From the NCBI GenBank assembly GCA_023091665.1, contig JALJCQ010000028.1, positions 1 through 64,000 on the forward strand: a stretch of 64,000 nucleotides of DNA, given 5' to 3'. The notes under the pieces were generated by a model, which had not been told where the DNA came from, ran no database searches, and was given only the letters and a program-made list of their open reading frames with translations. A program made the translations under genes and the position numbers. This DNA is from Pythium myriotylum (Eukaryota; Oomycota; Peronosporomycetes; Pythiales; Pythiaceae). Of the stretch, positions 21,276 through 30,608 are shown piece by piece. The number at the start of each line of letters is the position of its first letter. Position 1 is the stretch's first letter.

Positions 21276-22203
21276 TCACATTAAGCCGAGGCACCGCGAC
21301 TCGGTGTAGACTTGCCACCAGAGCATCTCGAGGTCGCCCTTGCGCGTGGCGTCCTCCCAGGGCTTCGGATTGGAGGAGAAGTGGAGGATCTTGAGCGGGT
21401 CGACGGCCTTCCAGTACCCGGGATTCTTGTCGTTGACCAGCCAGTACATCGTGCGCTGGGCGTTGTACCCGAAGGGTAACCTCGACGCGGCGTCCCAATG
21501 GAACCAGTCTGGAAAGAACGCGTTCAGGAAGCCCGTGTCACCTGAGAAAAGACAGAGGTCAAGTGTTTGTAGAGTTCTAGGGGGAAGAAAATATTGTGCC
21601 GAGGTGCACGAACCTCCATCGTAGGACTTGAGTTCGTTGGCCTTGTCGAGCAGCCTCTCGAAGAGATCTCGATTCGGCTGGATGACCAGCACACCGGCGT
21701 TGAACCGGTCCGGAGGAAACACGTCTGGGGCAGCGGCGAATGCAGTCTCCCGCTCAAACAGCTAGCCAGAGTCGGCGCTGTCAGAATCGCCAACAGAGTA
21801 GGTATCCATTCACGCAATAAAAACTTACTTCGTCCACGTTGGCGAGCACGATGGCGTCTGCGTCAATGTATACGATCTTTTCGTACTCGTCCATTGAAAA
21901 GATGTTGAGCTTGGAGTAGCCCGAGTTGACCCAGCCAGCGACGTGCACGGACTCGAGCTCCGTGAGTTCCGGGATGCCAATGTCAGGCACGCACCGCAGT
22001 GAGATGTGCAGTCGCGACGCGAAGCCGAGGAAGAACCGCGCGAGTTTGTCGGTGCACGCGCGTGAGACCTGTGGTGTGTGGAGCACGAGAAGCGGGTGGC
22101 GAGCACGCGCCTTGACGAGCGAGTATGCGAGCGCCTCGACGCCCATGCTGTAGGCGTCGGACGTGATTAGCGTCGCGAACACTCGGCGGGCTCCTGTTGC
22201 CAT
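21276..22203 (-). CDS. Glycosyltransferase family 8 (glycogenin/galactinol synthase-like)
   Basis: Three exons (21829-22203, 21614-21761, 21276-21541) separated by 67- and 72-bp introns give 262 residues with consistent reading phase. Motifs follow the GT8 order: FATLITSDAYSMGVEALAYS at the start, the metal-binding DxD as YIDADAIVLANVDELFE, then FNAGVLVIQP, and YDGGDTGFLNAFF across the second splice. The C-terminal part has HFSSNPKPWED, resembling the glycogenin and galactinol synthase HFxxxxKPW motif. It probably transfers a sugar from a nucleotide-sugar donor in the cytosol; the acceptor cannot be told. There is no signal peptide. Confidence 0.9.
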
Positions 22204-22370
22204 TGCTCTTCTGCAAAGTGAGCTGCTGAGTTGGTCTCACTTGAGTTAGTTAATGAGGTTATACCGGTTTTAATCGGTGAAGTTGGATTACAAGAGGGTT
22301 ACAATTCACAACAAAAACTGACTTGCACACGTCGCAGACGAAATTGCCGACCTTCCGATGGGTCAGCACT

Positions 22371-23486
22371 TCATCCGCGCGCAGCACGACCAGCGAACGC
22401 TCGGAAGCCGTAAGAATTCGGTGGTAGAGCGGCGCTAGGAGATTGGGTCGTCGGTGCCGGAGCTGGATTGAAGCTTAGCGACTGCACGTTGACCGCCGGG
22501 GCTGAACCCGCCGACGGAGTGCTGCTTCCCGGTGTCTGAGGGAGACCTCCCAGCGTCGGAGGCGCTTGGACTCGGCCTGGAAGCAGAGTGTTTGAGACTG
22601 GCTGCTGGGGCTGCGGTGTGAGGGGTTTGTCGGCTGTTCCGTTAACTGGTGCTGGAGTGGATGGCAATGGCTGCTTGGTCGGTGGCTGCTGCTGGGATCC
22701 AGATGCGTCTTTAGCGGAGGCGTCGTGAATGACAATGTCTTTTGCAGTGTACCTGCACGTTGTGCTGTCTGGACCACTACCAACTTTCTTCGGCTCGGCG
22801 CCGAACACGCCGACCATCTTGGCACAGATCTCAACACTCGCCTTCAAGGTCTCCACCCGGATATTCGAGAGTGTAGCGATGTCACCAAAGTTGGAGTTGA
22901 CCGCCACGATGTTTACATTGGGATGCATCGCGAGTACGTTGGACACGTTCACTGTTCGTTGAATCGCGCCGCACGAGCTGCACGAGCGATACAGAGTTCC
23001 AAAATCCTCTGCGAAGAAGCCGTCAATGACCACGCTGCCTGCTCCACTGTGGACCACGATCTTGTCGTCAGCGTATCGAGCACCGCCACCGATGATCGAG
23101 CTCACACTCTTGATAGACCCGCCCTTGATCGACACTGCATCTTCACAAACGTCGCTGAACCAGACATTCTCAATCGTGCAGTCGTTCTTCTCGCAGAGAA
23201 CGCCTTCCATTTGGTTGCGGCCGATGATTACGTTCTTGAGCGTTGCACCAGGCTCGACAATGAACATGCTTGTCTCGTTGGAGCTTGTTTGGCCCTTGCA
23301 CGTAACATCCGACCGTTCGTAGGTCTGCATTTTGCCGTCAAAAGTGGTACCGGCAGGGACCACGATCGCTGAGGCTCTGGTGATCGAGCCTGCACTTGTT
23401 GGCCAGGCGCCAGTAGGCATAGGAGCCGCGTCAACGACCGCCAACGCCATCAAGAAGGACACAATAAGGGTGAGCTTGCTAGCCAT
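22371..23486 (-). CDS. Secreted pectate lyase (PL3) with Pro-rich C-terminal tail (371 aa)
   Basis: This is an older paralogue of the array genes. A signal peptide (MASKLTLIVSFLMALAVVDA) precedes APMPTGAWPTS and a complete PL3 domain ending near GPDSTTCRYTAKDIVIHD. The acidic pair in SDVCEDAVS is kept, but the usual WWDD is WFSD; Lys in DDKIVVHS and Arg in LYRSCSSC are kept. About 100 further residues are rich in Pro, Gln, Ser and Thr and end QSLSFNPAP...NSYGFRAFAGR. The first in-frame Met lies 20 codons upstream, but the signal peptide fixes the start at 23486. It is tandem with the paralogue at 23810. Confidence 0.93.
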   Translation of the reverse strand: MASKLTLIVSFLMALAVVDAAPMPTGAWPTSAGSITRASAIVVPAGTTFDGKMQTYERSDVTCKGQTSSNETSMFIVEPGATLKNVIIGRNQMEGVLCEKNDCTIENVWFSDVCEDAVSIKGGSIKSVSSIIGGGARYADDKIVVHSGAGSVVIDGFFAEDFGTLYRSCSSCGAIQRTVNVSNVLAMHPNVNIVAVNSNFGDIATLSNIRVETLKASVEICAKMVGVFGAEPKKVGSGPDSTTCRYTAKDIVIHDASAKDASGSQQQPPTKQPLPSTPAPVNGTADKPLTPQPQQPVSNTLLPGRVQAPPTLGGLPQTPGSSTPSAGSAPAVNVQSLSFNPAPAPTTQSPSAALPPNSYGFRAFAGRAARG

Positions 23487-23809
23487 GGTCTCCGTTTGAC
23501 AATCAGGGGGTTTTACAAGTGAGACTCTAGCCAATGCCCGGCACACTTTTTCCCTGAAGGCTATAGGAATGTCAATGGATTGTAACTGAACTGGAATCGC
23601 AGCAGGTGCTGGATTTGTGGTCGCTGTGATGGACCCACCAACGATTCGATCCTACATCATCTCTACACGCGATCTGTCACTTGCTGTGTAGGGGACACAT
23701 TCTAGTGTGGTTACAGTTCCAGACGGCGTTTCTAGTCACACAAAACAGCTGGGCCACACCAACTAAACTCATTACGCATGATGCACACACTCGACGAAAT
23801 CTTTCCCCC

Positions 23810-24994
23810 TCACCCTCGAAAGCCACGGCCTCCACGGAAGCCAAACGAGTTGAGTTGGTTGTTCGGTGGTGTGACAGCAGACGCCGGTGCTGGGTTGAAG
23901 CTCAACGACTGCGGGTTCGGCGCCGGAGCAGTCGCAGGGGCCACGTTGGCAGTCGTGGGCTGGAAATCGCCGCTGCGAACAGGTTGTGCGAACGATGGTG
24001 ACGCCTGGACTCGACCTGGGAGCTGTTGTGGGGCAGTAGCTGTCGCTGGCGCCGAGAGAGGAGCGAAGCCTTGCACTGACTGTGGAGACGGCGCAGCAGC
24101 AGGAACTGGAGCTGCTGCCGGGACCGATCCCGACGACGAGCGAGGATTCACAACAGGAGACTGCGCTGAGACTGGCGCAGTGCCGCCTGGTGTTCCGGCC
24201 GTAGCGCCATTGATCGTGATGTCGCCTGGACTATACCTACAGACCGTGCCGTCCGGTCCACTACCAGCTTTGGTTGGCTCGCCGTTCGAACCTCCAATCG
24301 TTTTGCCGCAGATCTCGATGTTGGCCTTGTTTGTCTGCACGCGGATGTTGGAGAGCGTCGCGACGTCGCCAAAGTTGGAGTTGACCGTGACGATGCTCAC
24401 GGCCGGATTGATGGCGAGCACGTTAGACACAGTCACGGAGCGCTGGACATTCCCACACGTGCCACAAGAACGATAAAGCTTGCCAAAGTCGAGCGCAAAG
24501 AAGCCGTCGATGGATACCGTGCCCGCACCGTTGTGTTGTATGACCTTGTCGTCGGCGTACCGAGCACCGCCGCCGATCACACGCGAAACGCTCGAGGCCG
24601 AGCCGCCCTTGATGGAGAGAGCGCCCTCGCACACGTCGTCCCACCAGACGTTCTCAATCGTACAGTCATGCTTCTCGCAGTGGACGCCCTCCATTTGGTT
24701 CTTGCCGATAATGACATTCTTGAGCGTAGCCCCGGGCTCAACGAGGAACACAGCGTTCTGCCAGCCACTCTCGGACTGGCCTTTGCATTTGATATCGGAT
24801 CGATCATAGGTCTGCATCTTGCCGTCGAAAGTCGTGCCGGCTGCCACGACGATTGTCTTCGGGGTTGAGACAGCTCCCGTGCTCGTGGGCCAGGCCCCTG
24901 TGGGCATTGGAGCAGCGTCGACTGCTGGGGAGAACACGGCGATGGCGACGGTAGCTGCGACAGAAAGGAGGAGAAATTGAGACGAAGTGGACAT
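23810..24994 (-). CDS. Secreted pectate lyase (PL3) with Pro/Ala-rich tail (394 aa), altered calcium site
   Basis: A signal peptide of about 27 residues (MSTSSQFLLLSVAATVAIAV...) is followed by APMPTGAWPTS and a full PL3 domain. The segment corresponding to DDVCEDA reads DDVCEGA, so the second acidic residue, expected to help bind catalytic calcium, is glycine. Lys in DDKVIQH and Arg in LYRSCGTC remain. The tail is long and disordered, rich in Ala, Pro and Ser, and ends QSLSFNPAPA...NSFGFRGGRGFRG, closely matching the end of the neighbour at 22371. Activity may be lowered or calcium dependence changed. Confidence 0.93.
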   Translation of the reverse strand: MSTSSQFLLLSVAATVAIAVFSPAVDAAPMPTGAWPTSTGAVSTPKTIVVAAGTTFDGKMQTYDRSDIKCKGQSESGWQNAVFLVEPGATLKNVIIGKNQMEGVHCEKHDCTIENVWWDDVCEGALSIKGGSASSVSRVIGGGARYADDKVIQHNGAGTVSIDGFFALDFGKLYRSCGTCGNVQRSVTVSNVLAINPAVSIVTVNSNFGDVATLSNIRVQTNKANIEICGKTIGGSNGEPTKAGSGPDGTVCRYSPGDITINGATAGTPGGTAPVSAQSPVVNPRSSSGSVPAAAPVPAAAPSPQSVQGFAPLSAPATATAPQQLPGRVQASPSFAQPVRSGDFQPTTANVAPATAPAPNPQSLSFNPAPASAVTPPNNQLNSFGFRGGRGFRG

Positions 24995-25389
24995 CGCTGT
25001 GCAGGCTCAGTAGCGAAAACGCGGAGAATTCAAGAATGGGATGAAGACGGAAGAGCTAAAGAGATGCACGCCCGCTTCCTCCTGTGAACAGCCATGGCCG
25101 CGTGCCTGCATACCTCAGCGCGGGTATTAGTCAACGTCTTCTACAGCAGGAATGTCCCAGTGTGGTGAAGGCTACTTTGCATCGCAATTGACCCCTCAAG
25201 ACTCGAGCCAAGTGGGTCTTTGTGTGGCGAAGGATGACTCTGGTCTGTCAGATGGGTTCACATACTCTGCGGACGGTACTAATCGACACCATCTGACACG
25301 ACCTGCTGGTCGCGCGGTGACAAGAATGACCACAAGACTCATTCAACCTGCCTCTTCAGGAGGAATCATATTGTAGTATCTTGTTTATA
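24995..25389. other. Intergenic, no gene recognised
   Basis: Upstream region of the pectate lyase at 23810 and downstream flank of the phosphatase pair. A 74-codon open frame at 25152-25376 has no recognisable features. Confidence 0.5.
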
Positions 25390-26737
25390 AACGCTCGAGT
25401 GATCTCGGTCCAAGTGGCTCTCCCAGTGGTCATATCCACCACAACCACTACGCCTCTGCTACTCCCATATATCTGTACCAACGGATCCGGTGGACGCCAC
25501 AACGTCGCCCACTCACGCAACAGCTCATCGACTACAGCACGTCAACGCCACAACCTAGTTCTGGAAGTCGTAGCTCGAGCAGTTGGTGAACGTGGTCGTG
25601 CCGACGCTGTACTTGACGCCGTCCTTGGTCGTGTAGCCCGTCGGGATCCACGAGCCAATGATCTTGTCCTGACCTTGCAGCAAGTACCGGTTGTTGAGCG
25701 CGTCTCGCGAGCCGTAGTACTGGCACGCCTTCTCGTAGAAGCTCTCGATGCAGACGGCCTTGAGACGGTTGTTGACGTGGACCACGCCGTCGCGCACCGT
25801 GTCGAGGAAGTCGCAGTCGCCGTTCGAGTCGCCCGAGCCGTAGATGGGGGCCTTGCCGTTGTGGGTCGGCTTGAGGTACTTCTCGACGATCGTGGCCTTG
25901 CCCGGCCCCCACGTGATCGGGTAGTCAGCCTCGAGCTGGCCCGTGAACTTGCCGTTCGCGAACGTGAAGCGCACGCCATACACGTTGCTCTTGGGCACGA
26001 GGTACGTGAGGCCTCGGAACTCGGCCACCTCCTCCACGAACACCTGCGGCGACGCGCTGATGATGTAGACGTCGGCGCCCTGCTGGCGCAGCGCGCGCAT
26101 GGTGGTCTCCTGGCCGTTGAAGACGCGCAGACCCGTCGAGTAGGACCCCGTGACGGCGAGATCGCCCGACGACGTGTACGACGGCGAGTCGAGCTTGGCC
26201 GCGAGGTTCCATCGGATGGAGCTCTTGATGAGCGAGCGGATCTCGGCGTCCGTCATGCCGACGAGCAGCTGCGGGAAGACCGTCATGGCGATCTTCTGCG
26301 AGCACGTGGAGCGCTCGTCGCCGCCGTCCATGGCCTCGAGTCCGAACGTGAGGAACGAGATCTTGGCGCGGAAGTTCTTGAAGGCGTCAGTGTTCTTGAC
26401 GGCGTCCAGCGACGGCGCCGAGCCGGCGATCGACGGACCGATGTACGCGTCGTAGAGCGTCTTGTAGTCGGTGCTGGTGGACGCGAGCGTCTGCTTGAGC
26501 GTGACGTCCTTGCCGTTGGCGTCCTTGCCGAGCACCGAGTCGAGTCCCTTGGGGATGCATGCGTCTGGCGCCGACGAGTCGTATCCGAGCGCGAAGACTT
26601 TTTCAAACTGCGCCGGCGGGATGCGGAAGATGAGGTTGTCGACCTGGTAGAAGACCGAGGTGTAGGAGATGTCGCCGTACATGCAGGTGTTGTCCCAGTC
26701 GAAGGTGGCGTAGGCCTCGCCGGGCTTGCGCACGTCG
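25390..26737. repeat. Left arm of a 1348-bp inverted repeat
   Basis: This arm covers the 3' flank and most of the coding region of the minus-strand phosphatase gene. It pairs with 27958-29305, which has exactly the same length. The encoded proteins differ at one residue that I noticed (STDYK here, SADYK there). Sequence outside the arms is unrelated or clearly diverged. Confidence 0.9.
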
Positions 26738-26892
26738 CGCACCTTGCTCAACAAGTCCGAGACGACAGCGTTGTTGTAGACAGGCGCCTCGGCGGCGATG
26801 AACCAGTTGGTCGGGATCTTGGCGGCGGCCTCGGCCGTGGCGGCGGCGAGAGCGAGCGCGGCGAGCAGCGGAGCGACGAGCGCGCGGACCAT
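25555..26892 (-). CDS. Secreted HAD-superfamily phosphatase (445 aa)
   Basis: A signal peptide (MVRALVAPLLAALALAAATA) is followed by the haloacid dehalogenase motifs: motif I FDWDNTC (DxDxT nucleophile), motif II YIISASPQ, a Lys in KATIVEKYL for motif III, and motif IV GDSNGDCDFL. The layout resembles phosphoserine phosphatase-like enzymes with a large helical cap. It probably removes phosphate from a small extracellular substrate. Several cysteines in the mature part fit secretion. It is head-to-head with a near-identical paralogue at 27722; only the signal peptide, first 30 or so mature residues and promoter differ. Confidence 0.88.
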   Translation of the reverse strand: MVRALVAPLLAALALAAATAEAAAKIPTNWFIAAEAPVYNNAVVSDLLSKVRDVRKPGEAYATFDWDNTCMYGDISYTSVFYQVDNLIFRIPPAQFEKVFALGYDSSAPDACIPKGLDSVLGKDANGKDVTLKQTLASTSTDYKTLYDAYIGPSIAGSAPSLDAVKNTDAFKNFRAKISFLTFGLEAMDGGDERSTCSQKIAMTVFPQLLVGMTDAEIRSLIKSSIRWNLAAKLDSPSYTSSGDLAVTGSYSTGLRVFNGQETTMRALRQQGADVYIISASPQVFVEEVAEFRGLTYLVPKSNVYGVRFTFANGKFTGQLEADYPITWGPGKATIVEKYLKPTHNGKAPIYGSGDSNGDCDFLDTVRDGVVHVNNRLKAVCIESFYEKACQYYGSRDALNNRYLLQGQDKIIGSWIPTGYTTKDGVKYSVGTTTFTNCSSYDFQN

Positions 26893-27721
26893 GGTGCTGG
26901 TGGAGGGCTGGGAATGCAGTTATGGCGACCGCCGGCGCGCGGGTGCAGCTTCGAGGGCCTGTCCCGTGGCCATTCCCGGGTGGCTGATCGCTTTTGACAC
27001 AGAGTCGAATCTGCTCCAAGATTCCTGCAAATCGAACTGGCTCAGCCACACTGGAAATACCACGCTCTGATTTGCTACCTCTATCAAAGCATTATTTGGT
27101 TGTCATCGGAACACGAATAGTTGTTAACTTGATCTTGCATGATTAGTAAGTAACTTTGAGAGTACTTTTTTTAGGTTCTTAACAGCTAGTACATGGAGCC
27201 AAGGTCTCACTTTGGACACAGATGGAGGCCGAATAAAAAGGCTGCTTTGAGCTCTCTTGTCCCGACCATCCAGCGCCCACCGGCGGAACCAGAGAGCTGC
27301 CTCGAGCGCTGCAATCCGATCCGCGAGCGAGTGGGAGAGCGTTCAGCGCGCGGCGAATCTCCTCGTTCGCGTTGTGACGGGACGCGTCGCCGTCTCAAGA
27401 TTCGATCGGCGGTGCCAAACCACAGAATTTGAATCTTCAGCAACGTTCTTAGGCAGCAAGTAGGAACCCCATAATCAATTTACAGAGGTTCTTGAATCTA
27501 ATACTAATATAAGATAAGAACCGCGTACGTCAGTCCTATTCTGAATACTATGTATTACTACAGGTAATTGCCCATCTATTTCCTGCTCCTCCGTGCTGGG
27601 TGCCCCACCGTTGCACACCTCGGGAAGAGAGACCTTCGCCTCTGCCTGCCGCCTCTCTTCGTCGTCGCCATGGCCGCTTCGACCATTCCCTGGATTTCCT
27701 CCCCAGACCCACTTGGCCCTC
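26893..27721. promoter_or_regulatory. Divergent promoter region between HAD phosphatases
   Basis: About 830 bp between two head-to-head starts. Unlike the flanking arms, it shows no obvious inverted symmetry, so the two genes probably have different promoters. The 27100-27200 and 27450-27560 parts are AT-rich. No gene is recognised. Confidence 0.55.
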
Positions 27722-29140
27722 ATGGTTCGCGCCTTCGTTGCTCCGCTGCTCGCCGCGCTCGCGCTCTTCGGCGGCGCCGCTGCTCAGAGCTGTGACGACG
27801 GCTCGGCCGTCACGCCGACGCCAGGCAAGACCACGCCAGCGCCCACGACCGCCAAGCCCACGCCGTCCGAGCCTTCGACACCCGTGGACTGGTTCATCGC
27901 GGCCGAGGCGCCGACGTACAACAACAAAGTCGTATCCAATTTGCTCACGTACATTGACGACGTGCGCAAGCCCGGCGAGGCCTACGCCACCTTCGACTGG
28001 GACAACACCTGCATGTACGGCGACATCTCCTACACCTCGGTCTTCTACCAGGTCGACAACCTCATCTTCCGCATCCCGCCGGCGCAGTTTGAAAAAGTCT
28101 TCGCGCTCGGATACGACTCGTCGGCGCCAGACGCATGCATCCCCAAGGGACTCGACTCGGTGCTCGGCAAGGACGCCAACGGCAAGGACGTCACGCTCAA
28201 GCAGACGCTCGCGTCCACCAGCGCCGACTACAAGACGCTCTACGACGCGTACATCGGTCCGTCGATCGCCGGCTCGGCGCCGTCGCTGGACGCCGTCAAG
28301 AACACTGACGCCTTCAAGAACTTCCGCGCCAAGATCTCGTTCCTCACGTTCGGACTCGAGGCCATGGACGGCGGCGACGAGCGCTCCACGTGCTCGCAGA
28401 AGATCGCCATGACGGTCTTCCCGCAGCTGCTCGTCGGCATGACGGACGCCGAGATCCGCTCGCTCATCAAGAGCTCCATCCGATGGAACCTCGCGGCCAA
28501 GCTCGACTCGCCGTCGTACACGTCGTCGGGCGATCTCGCCGTCACGGGGTCCTACTCGACGGGTCTGCGCGTCTTCAACGGCCAGGAGACCACCATGCGC
28601 GCGCTGCGCCAGCAGGGCGCCGACGTCTACATCATCAGCGCGTCGCCGCAGGTGTTCGTGGAGGAGGTGGCCGAGTTCCGAGGCCTCACGTACCTCGTGC
28701 CCAAGAGCAACGTGTATGGCGTGCGCTTCACGTTCGCGAACGGCAAGTTCACGGGCCAGCTCGAGGCTGACTACCCGATCACGTGGGGGCCGGGCAAGGC
28801 CACGATCGTCGAGAAGTACCTCAAGCCGACCCACAACGGCAAGGCCCCCATCTACGGCTCGGGCGACTCGAACGGCGACTGCGACTTCCTCGACACGGTG
28901 CGCGACGGCGTGGTCCACGTCAACAACCGTCTCAAGGCCGTCTGCATCGAGAGCTTCTACGAGAAGGCGTGCCAGTACTACGGCTCGCGAGACGCGCTCA
29001 ACAACCGGTACTTGCTGCAAGGTCAGGACAAGATCATTGGCTCGTGGATCCCGACGGGCTACACGACCAAGGACGGCGTCAAGTACAGCGTCGGCACGAC
29101 CACGTTCACCAACTGCTCGAGCTACGACTTCCAGAACTAG
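27722..29140 (+). CDS. Secreted HAD-superfamily phosphatase with Thr/Pro-rich linker (472 aa)
   Basis: Inverted paralogue of the gene at 25555. The signal peptide (MVRAFVAPLLAALALFGGAAA) is followed by a Thr/Pro-rich linker of about 35 residues that the other copy lacks, then VDWFIAAEAPTYNN. From VRKPGEAYATFDWDNTC to the end the protein is almost identical to its partner, with the same HAD motifs. The frame is open further upstream to 27593, but the signal peptide supports the start at 27722. The linker may be O-glycosylated, as is common in secreted oomycete proteins (inference). Confidence 0.88.
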   Translation: MVRAFVAPLLAALALFGGAAAQSCDDGSAVTPTPGKTTPAPTTAKPTPSEPSTPVDWFIAAEAPTYNNKVVSNLLTYIDDVRKPGEAYATFDWDNTCMYGDISYTSVFYQVDNLIFRIPPAQFEKVFALGYDSSAPDACIPKGLDSVLGKDANGKDVTLKQTLASTSADYKTLYDAYIGPSIAGSAPSLDAVKNTDAFKNFRAKISFLTFGLEAMDGGDERSTCSQKIAMTVFPQLLVGMTDAEIRSLIKSSIRWNLAAKLDSPSYTSSGDLAVTGSYSTGLRVFNGQETTMRALRQQGADVYIISASPQVFVEEVAEFRGLTYLVPKSNVYGVRFTFANGKFTGQLEADYPITWGPGKATIVEKYLKPTHNGKAPIYGSGDSNGDCDFLDTVRDGVVHVNNRLKAVCIESFYEKACQYYGSRDALNNRYLLQGQDKIIGSWIPTGYTTKDGVKYSVGTTTFTNCSSYDFQN

Positions 29141-29305
29141 GTTGTGGCGTTGACGTGCTGTAGTCGATGAGCTGTTGCGTGAGTGGGCGACGTTGTGGCG
29201 TCCACCGGATCCGTTGGTACAGATATATGGGAGTAGCAGAGGCGTAGTGGTTGTGGTGGATATGACCACTGGGAGAGCCACTTGGACCGAGATCACTCGA
29301 GCGTT
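27958..29305. repeat. Right arm of the 1348-bp inverted repeat
   Basis: Partner of 25390-26737. Identity begins at CGACGTGCGCAAG inside the coding region and ends at GAGCGTT in the 3' flank, 165 bp past the stop codon. The spacer between the arms is 1220 bp. Confidence 0.9.
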
Positions 29306-29533
29306 AATATACACAATTTACAGTGCACTCTGCACGTCGGCCATAAACAACTGTTGTTGTCAATCCGATCCCTCGCTGATCTGCAGGCTTCCATCAGGTG
29401 GTAAGGTGTTTCTGTGTCAATAGAGGAGTCGCAGCTTGTTCAATACATGGACATCCTGCATTAGACTGCGAGTTTTCTTGTGCCTCCAACTAAAACATGC
29501 AATGAAAGGCACTGATGGCTCGTCCCAGTGAGA

Positions 29534-30370
29534 TCAAACAACTTGCGAGCGACTTTCGCTTCGTTTGGGTGTGACCACCTGTCGGTATGGGGGGCTTCTT
29601 GCAGCAGCTTGTGAGTGCGTGGTGGTGGTCGGGTTTGTCCGGCGGTACTGAATCCAGACGCCAAGCAGAAAGAGCACAAGGTTCCCAGCGAGATAGCCCC
29701 ACCAAGCGGCCGGGATTTTGTAGATCCAATCTCCCGCCGGGCCTTTGAATCGGAATCGCTTCAGGTCTGAGCCACTCGGGTACTTGCCACCAAAATATCC
29801 GATGCCCCAGACCACTGCTGTCGACCCGATGAAGCTCGTCGCAATCACAACCACGGGTTTCTCCAGCTTCCACGCGAGCAGGCCGAAGATGAGGCCTAGT
29901 GCGATCATCAAGATCAGTAGCATGACGTCCGGTTGGCTCGGGAGCAGCCGGTGAGCGACCGAGGTGTTCAACGTAAACGCAAACAAGATGCCGGCAAGCG
30001 CGCCGACGAGGAAGAGTCCGACATTATAGAGCATCAGCGCCATCAAGCCTGTGATCACTCCGGCCACGAGAAAGCCGATCCACGAGGCCGTGGCCATCCA
30101 CGACGCCGACGCGAATGCGTACTCGATCACGAGCGCGACCACCAAGCCGCCCGCCACGAACCCGCAGATGAACACGACCGTGCGCAGCAGCTTAAACCCA
30201 AAGAAGCAGATCAGGAAGCCCACGACGATCGCGAGAATCGCCGCGATGCTGGGGCCGACGTGGATCCTGGCCGTCGTGTTGAGCACCGAGGCCGCGTTCA
30301 GGCGGTCGCCCGCCATCGCCTCGTGCGCCGCGACGCCCGCGAGCAGCGCCGCGATAAGCCGTCGTGTCAT
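29534..30370 (-). CDS. TMEM198/DUF4203-like multi-pass membrane protein (278 aa)
   Basis: A short N-terminal signal-like helix is followed by a lumenal or extracellular segment and about seven hydrophobic helices between residues 40 and 240, rich in glycine and alanine (for example GFLICFFGFKLLRTVVFICG and GFLVAGVITGLMALMLYNVG). This is the pattern of the TMEM198/DUF4203 domain. The tail is basic and Ser-rich and probably cytosolic. The molecular role of the domain outside animals is not known. It is divergent from the kinesin gene, with only 238 bp between starts. Confidence 0.8.
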   Translation of the reverse strand: MTRRLIAALLAGVAAHEAMAGDRLNAASVLNTTARIHVGPSIAAILAIVVGFLICFFGFKLLRTVVFICGFVAGGLVVALVIEYAFASASWMATASWIGFLVAGVITGLMALMLYNVGLFLVGALAGILFAFTLNTSVAHRLLPSQPDVMLLILMIALGLIFGLLAWKLEKPVVVIATSFIGSTAVVWGIGYFGGKYPSGSDLKRFRFKGPAGDWIYKIPAAWWGYLAGNLVLFLLGVWIQYRRTNPTTTTHSQAAARSPPYRQVVTPKRSESRSQVV

Positions 30371-30608
30371 TGCGGCGGCGATTCGGCGTCTGCGTGAAGA
30401 GCTCTTCGCGTCGCATACTCACTCTCCCCACCCTCGTCTCATCCAACTGGCAGGAAATACCAGAGAGAACTTCAAGTCGGACCGATGTTGCGCGAAGGTG
30501 AGATGAGAAATGGATACATCGTACCTTCGTGCAACCTTGCTAACTGTGGAAAAACACTCATGGGCAAGAAGGTGGTTGAAGTCGAAACGCTCGCGAAAGG
30601 GGGAAAGC

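Noticed and set aside
27548..29314. 588-codon minus-strand open frame opposite the HAD phosphatase, and the matching 538-codon plus-strand frame at 25381-26997
   Set aside because: Both are antisense shadows caused by strong GC bias at third codon positions. The sense frames have signal peptides and all HAD motifs.
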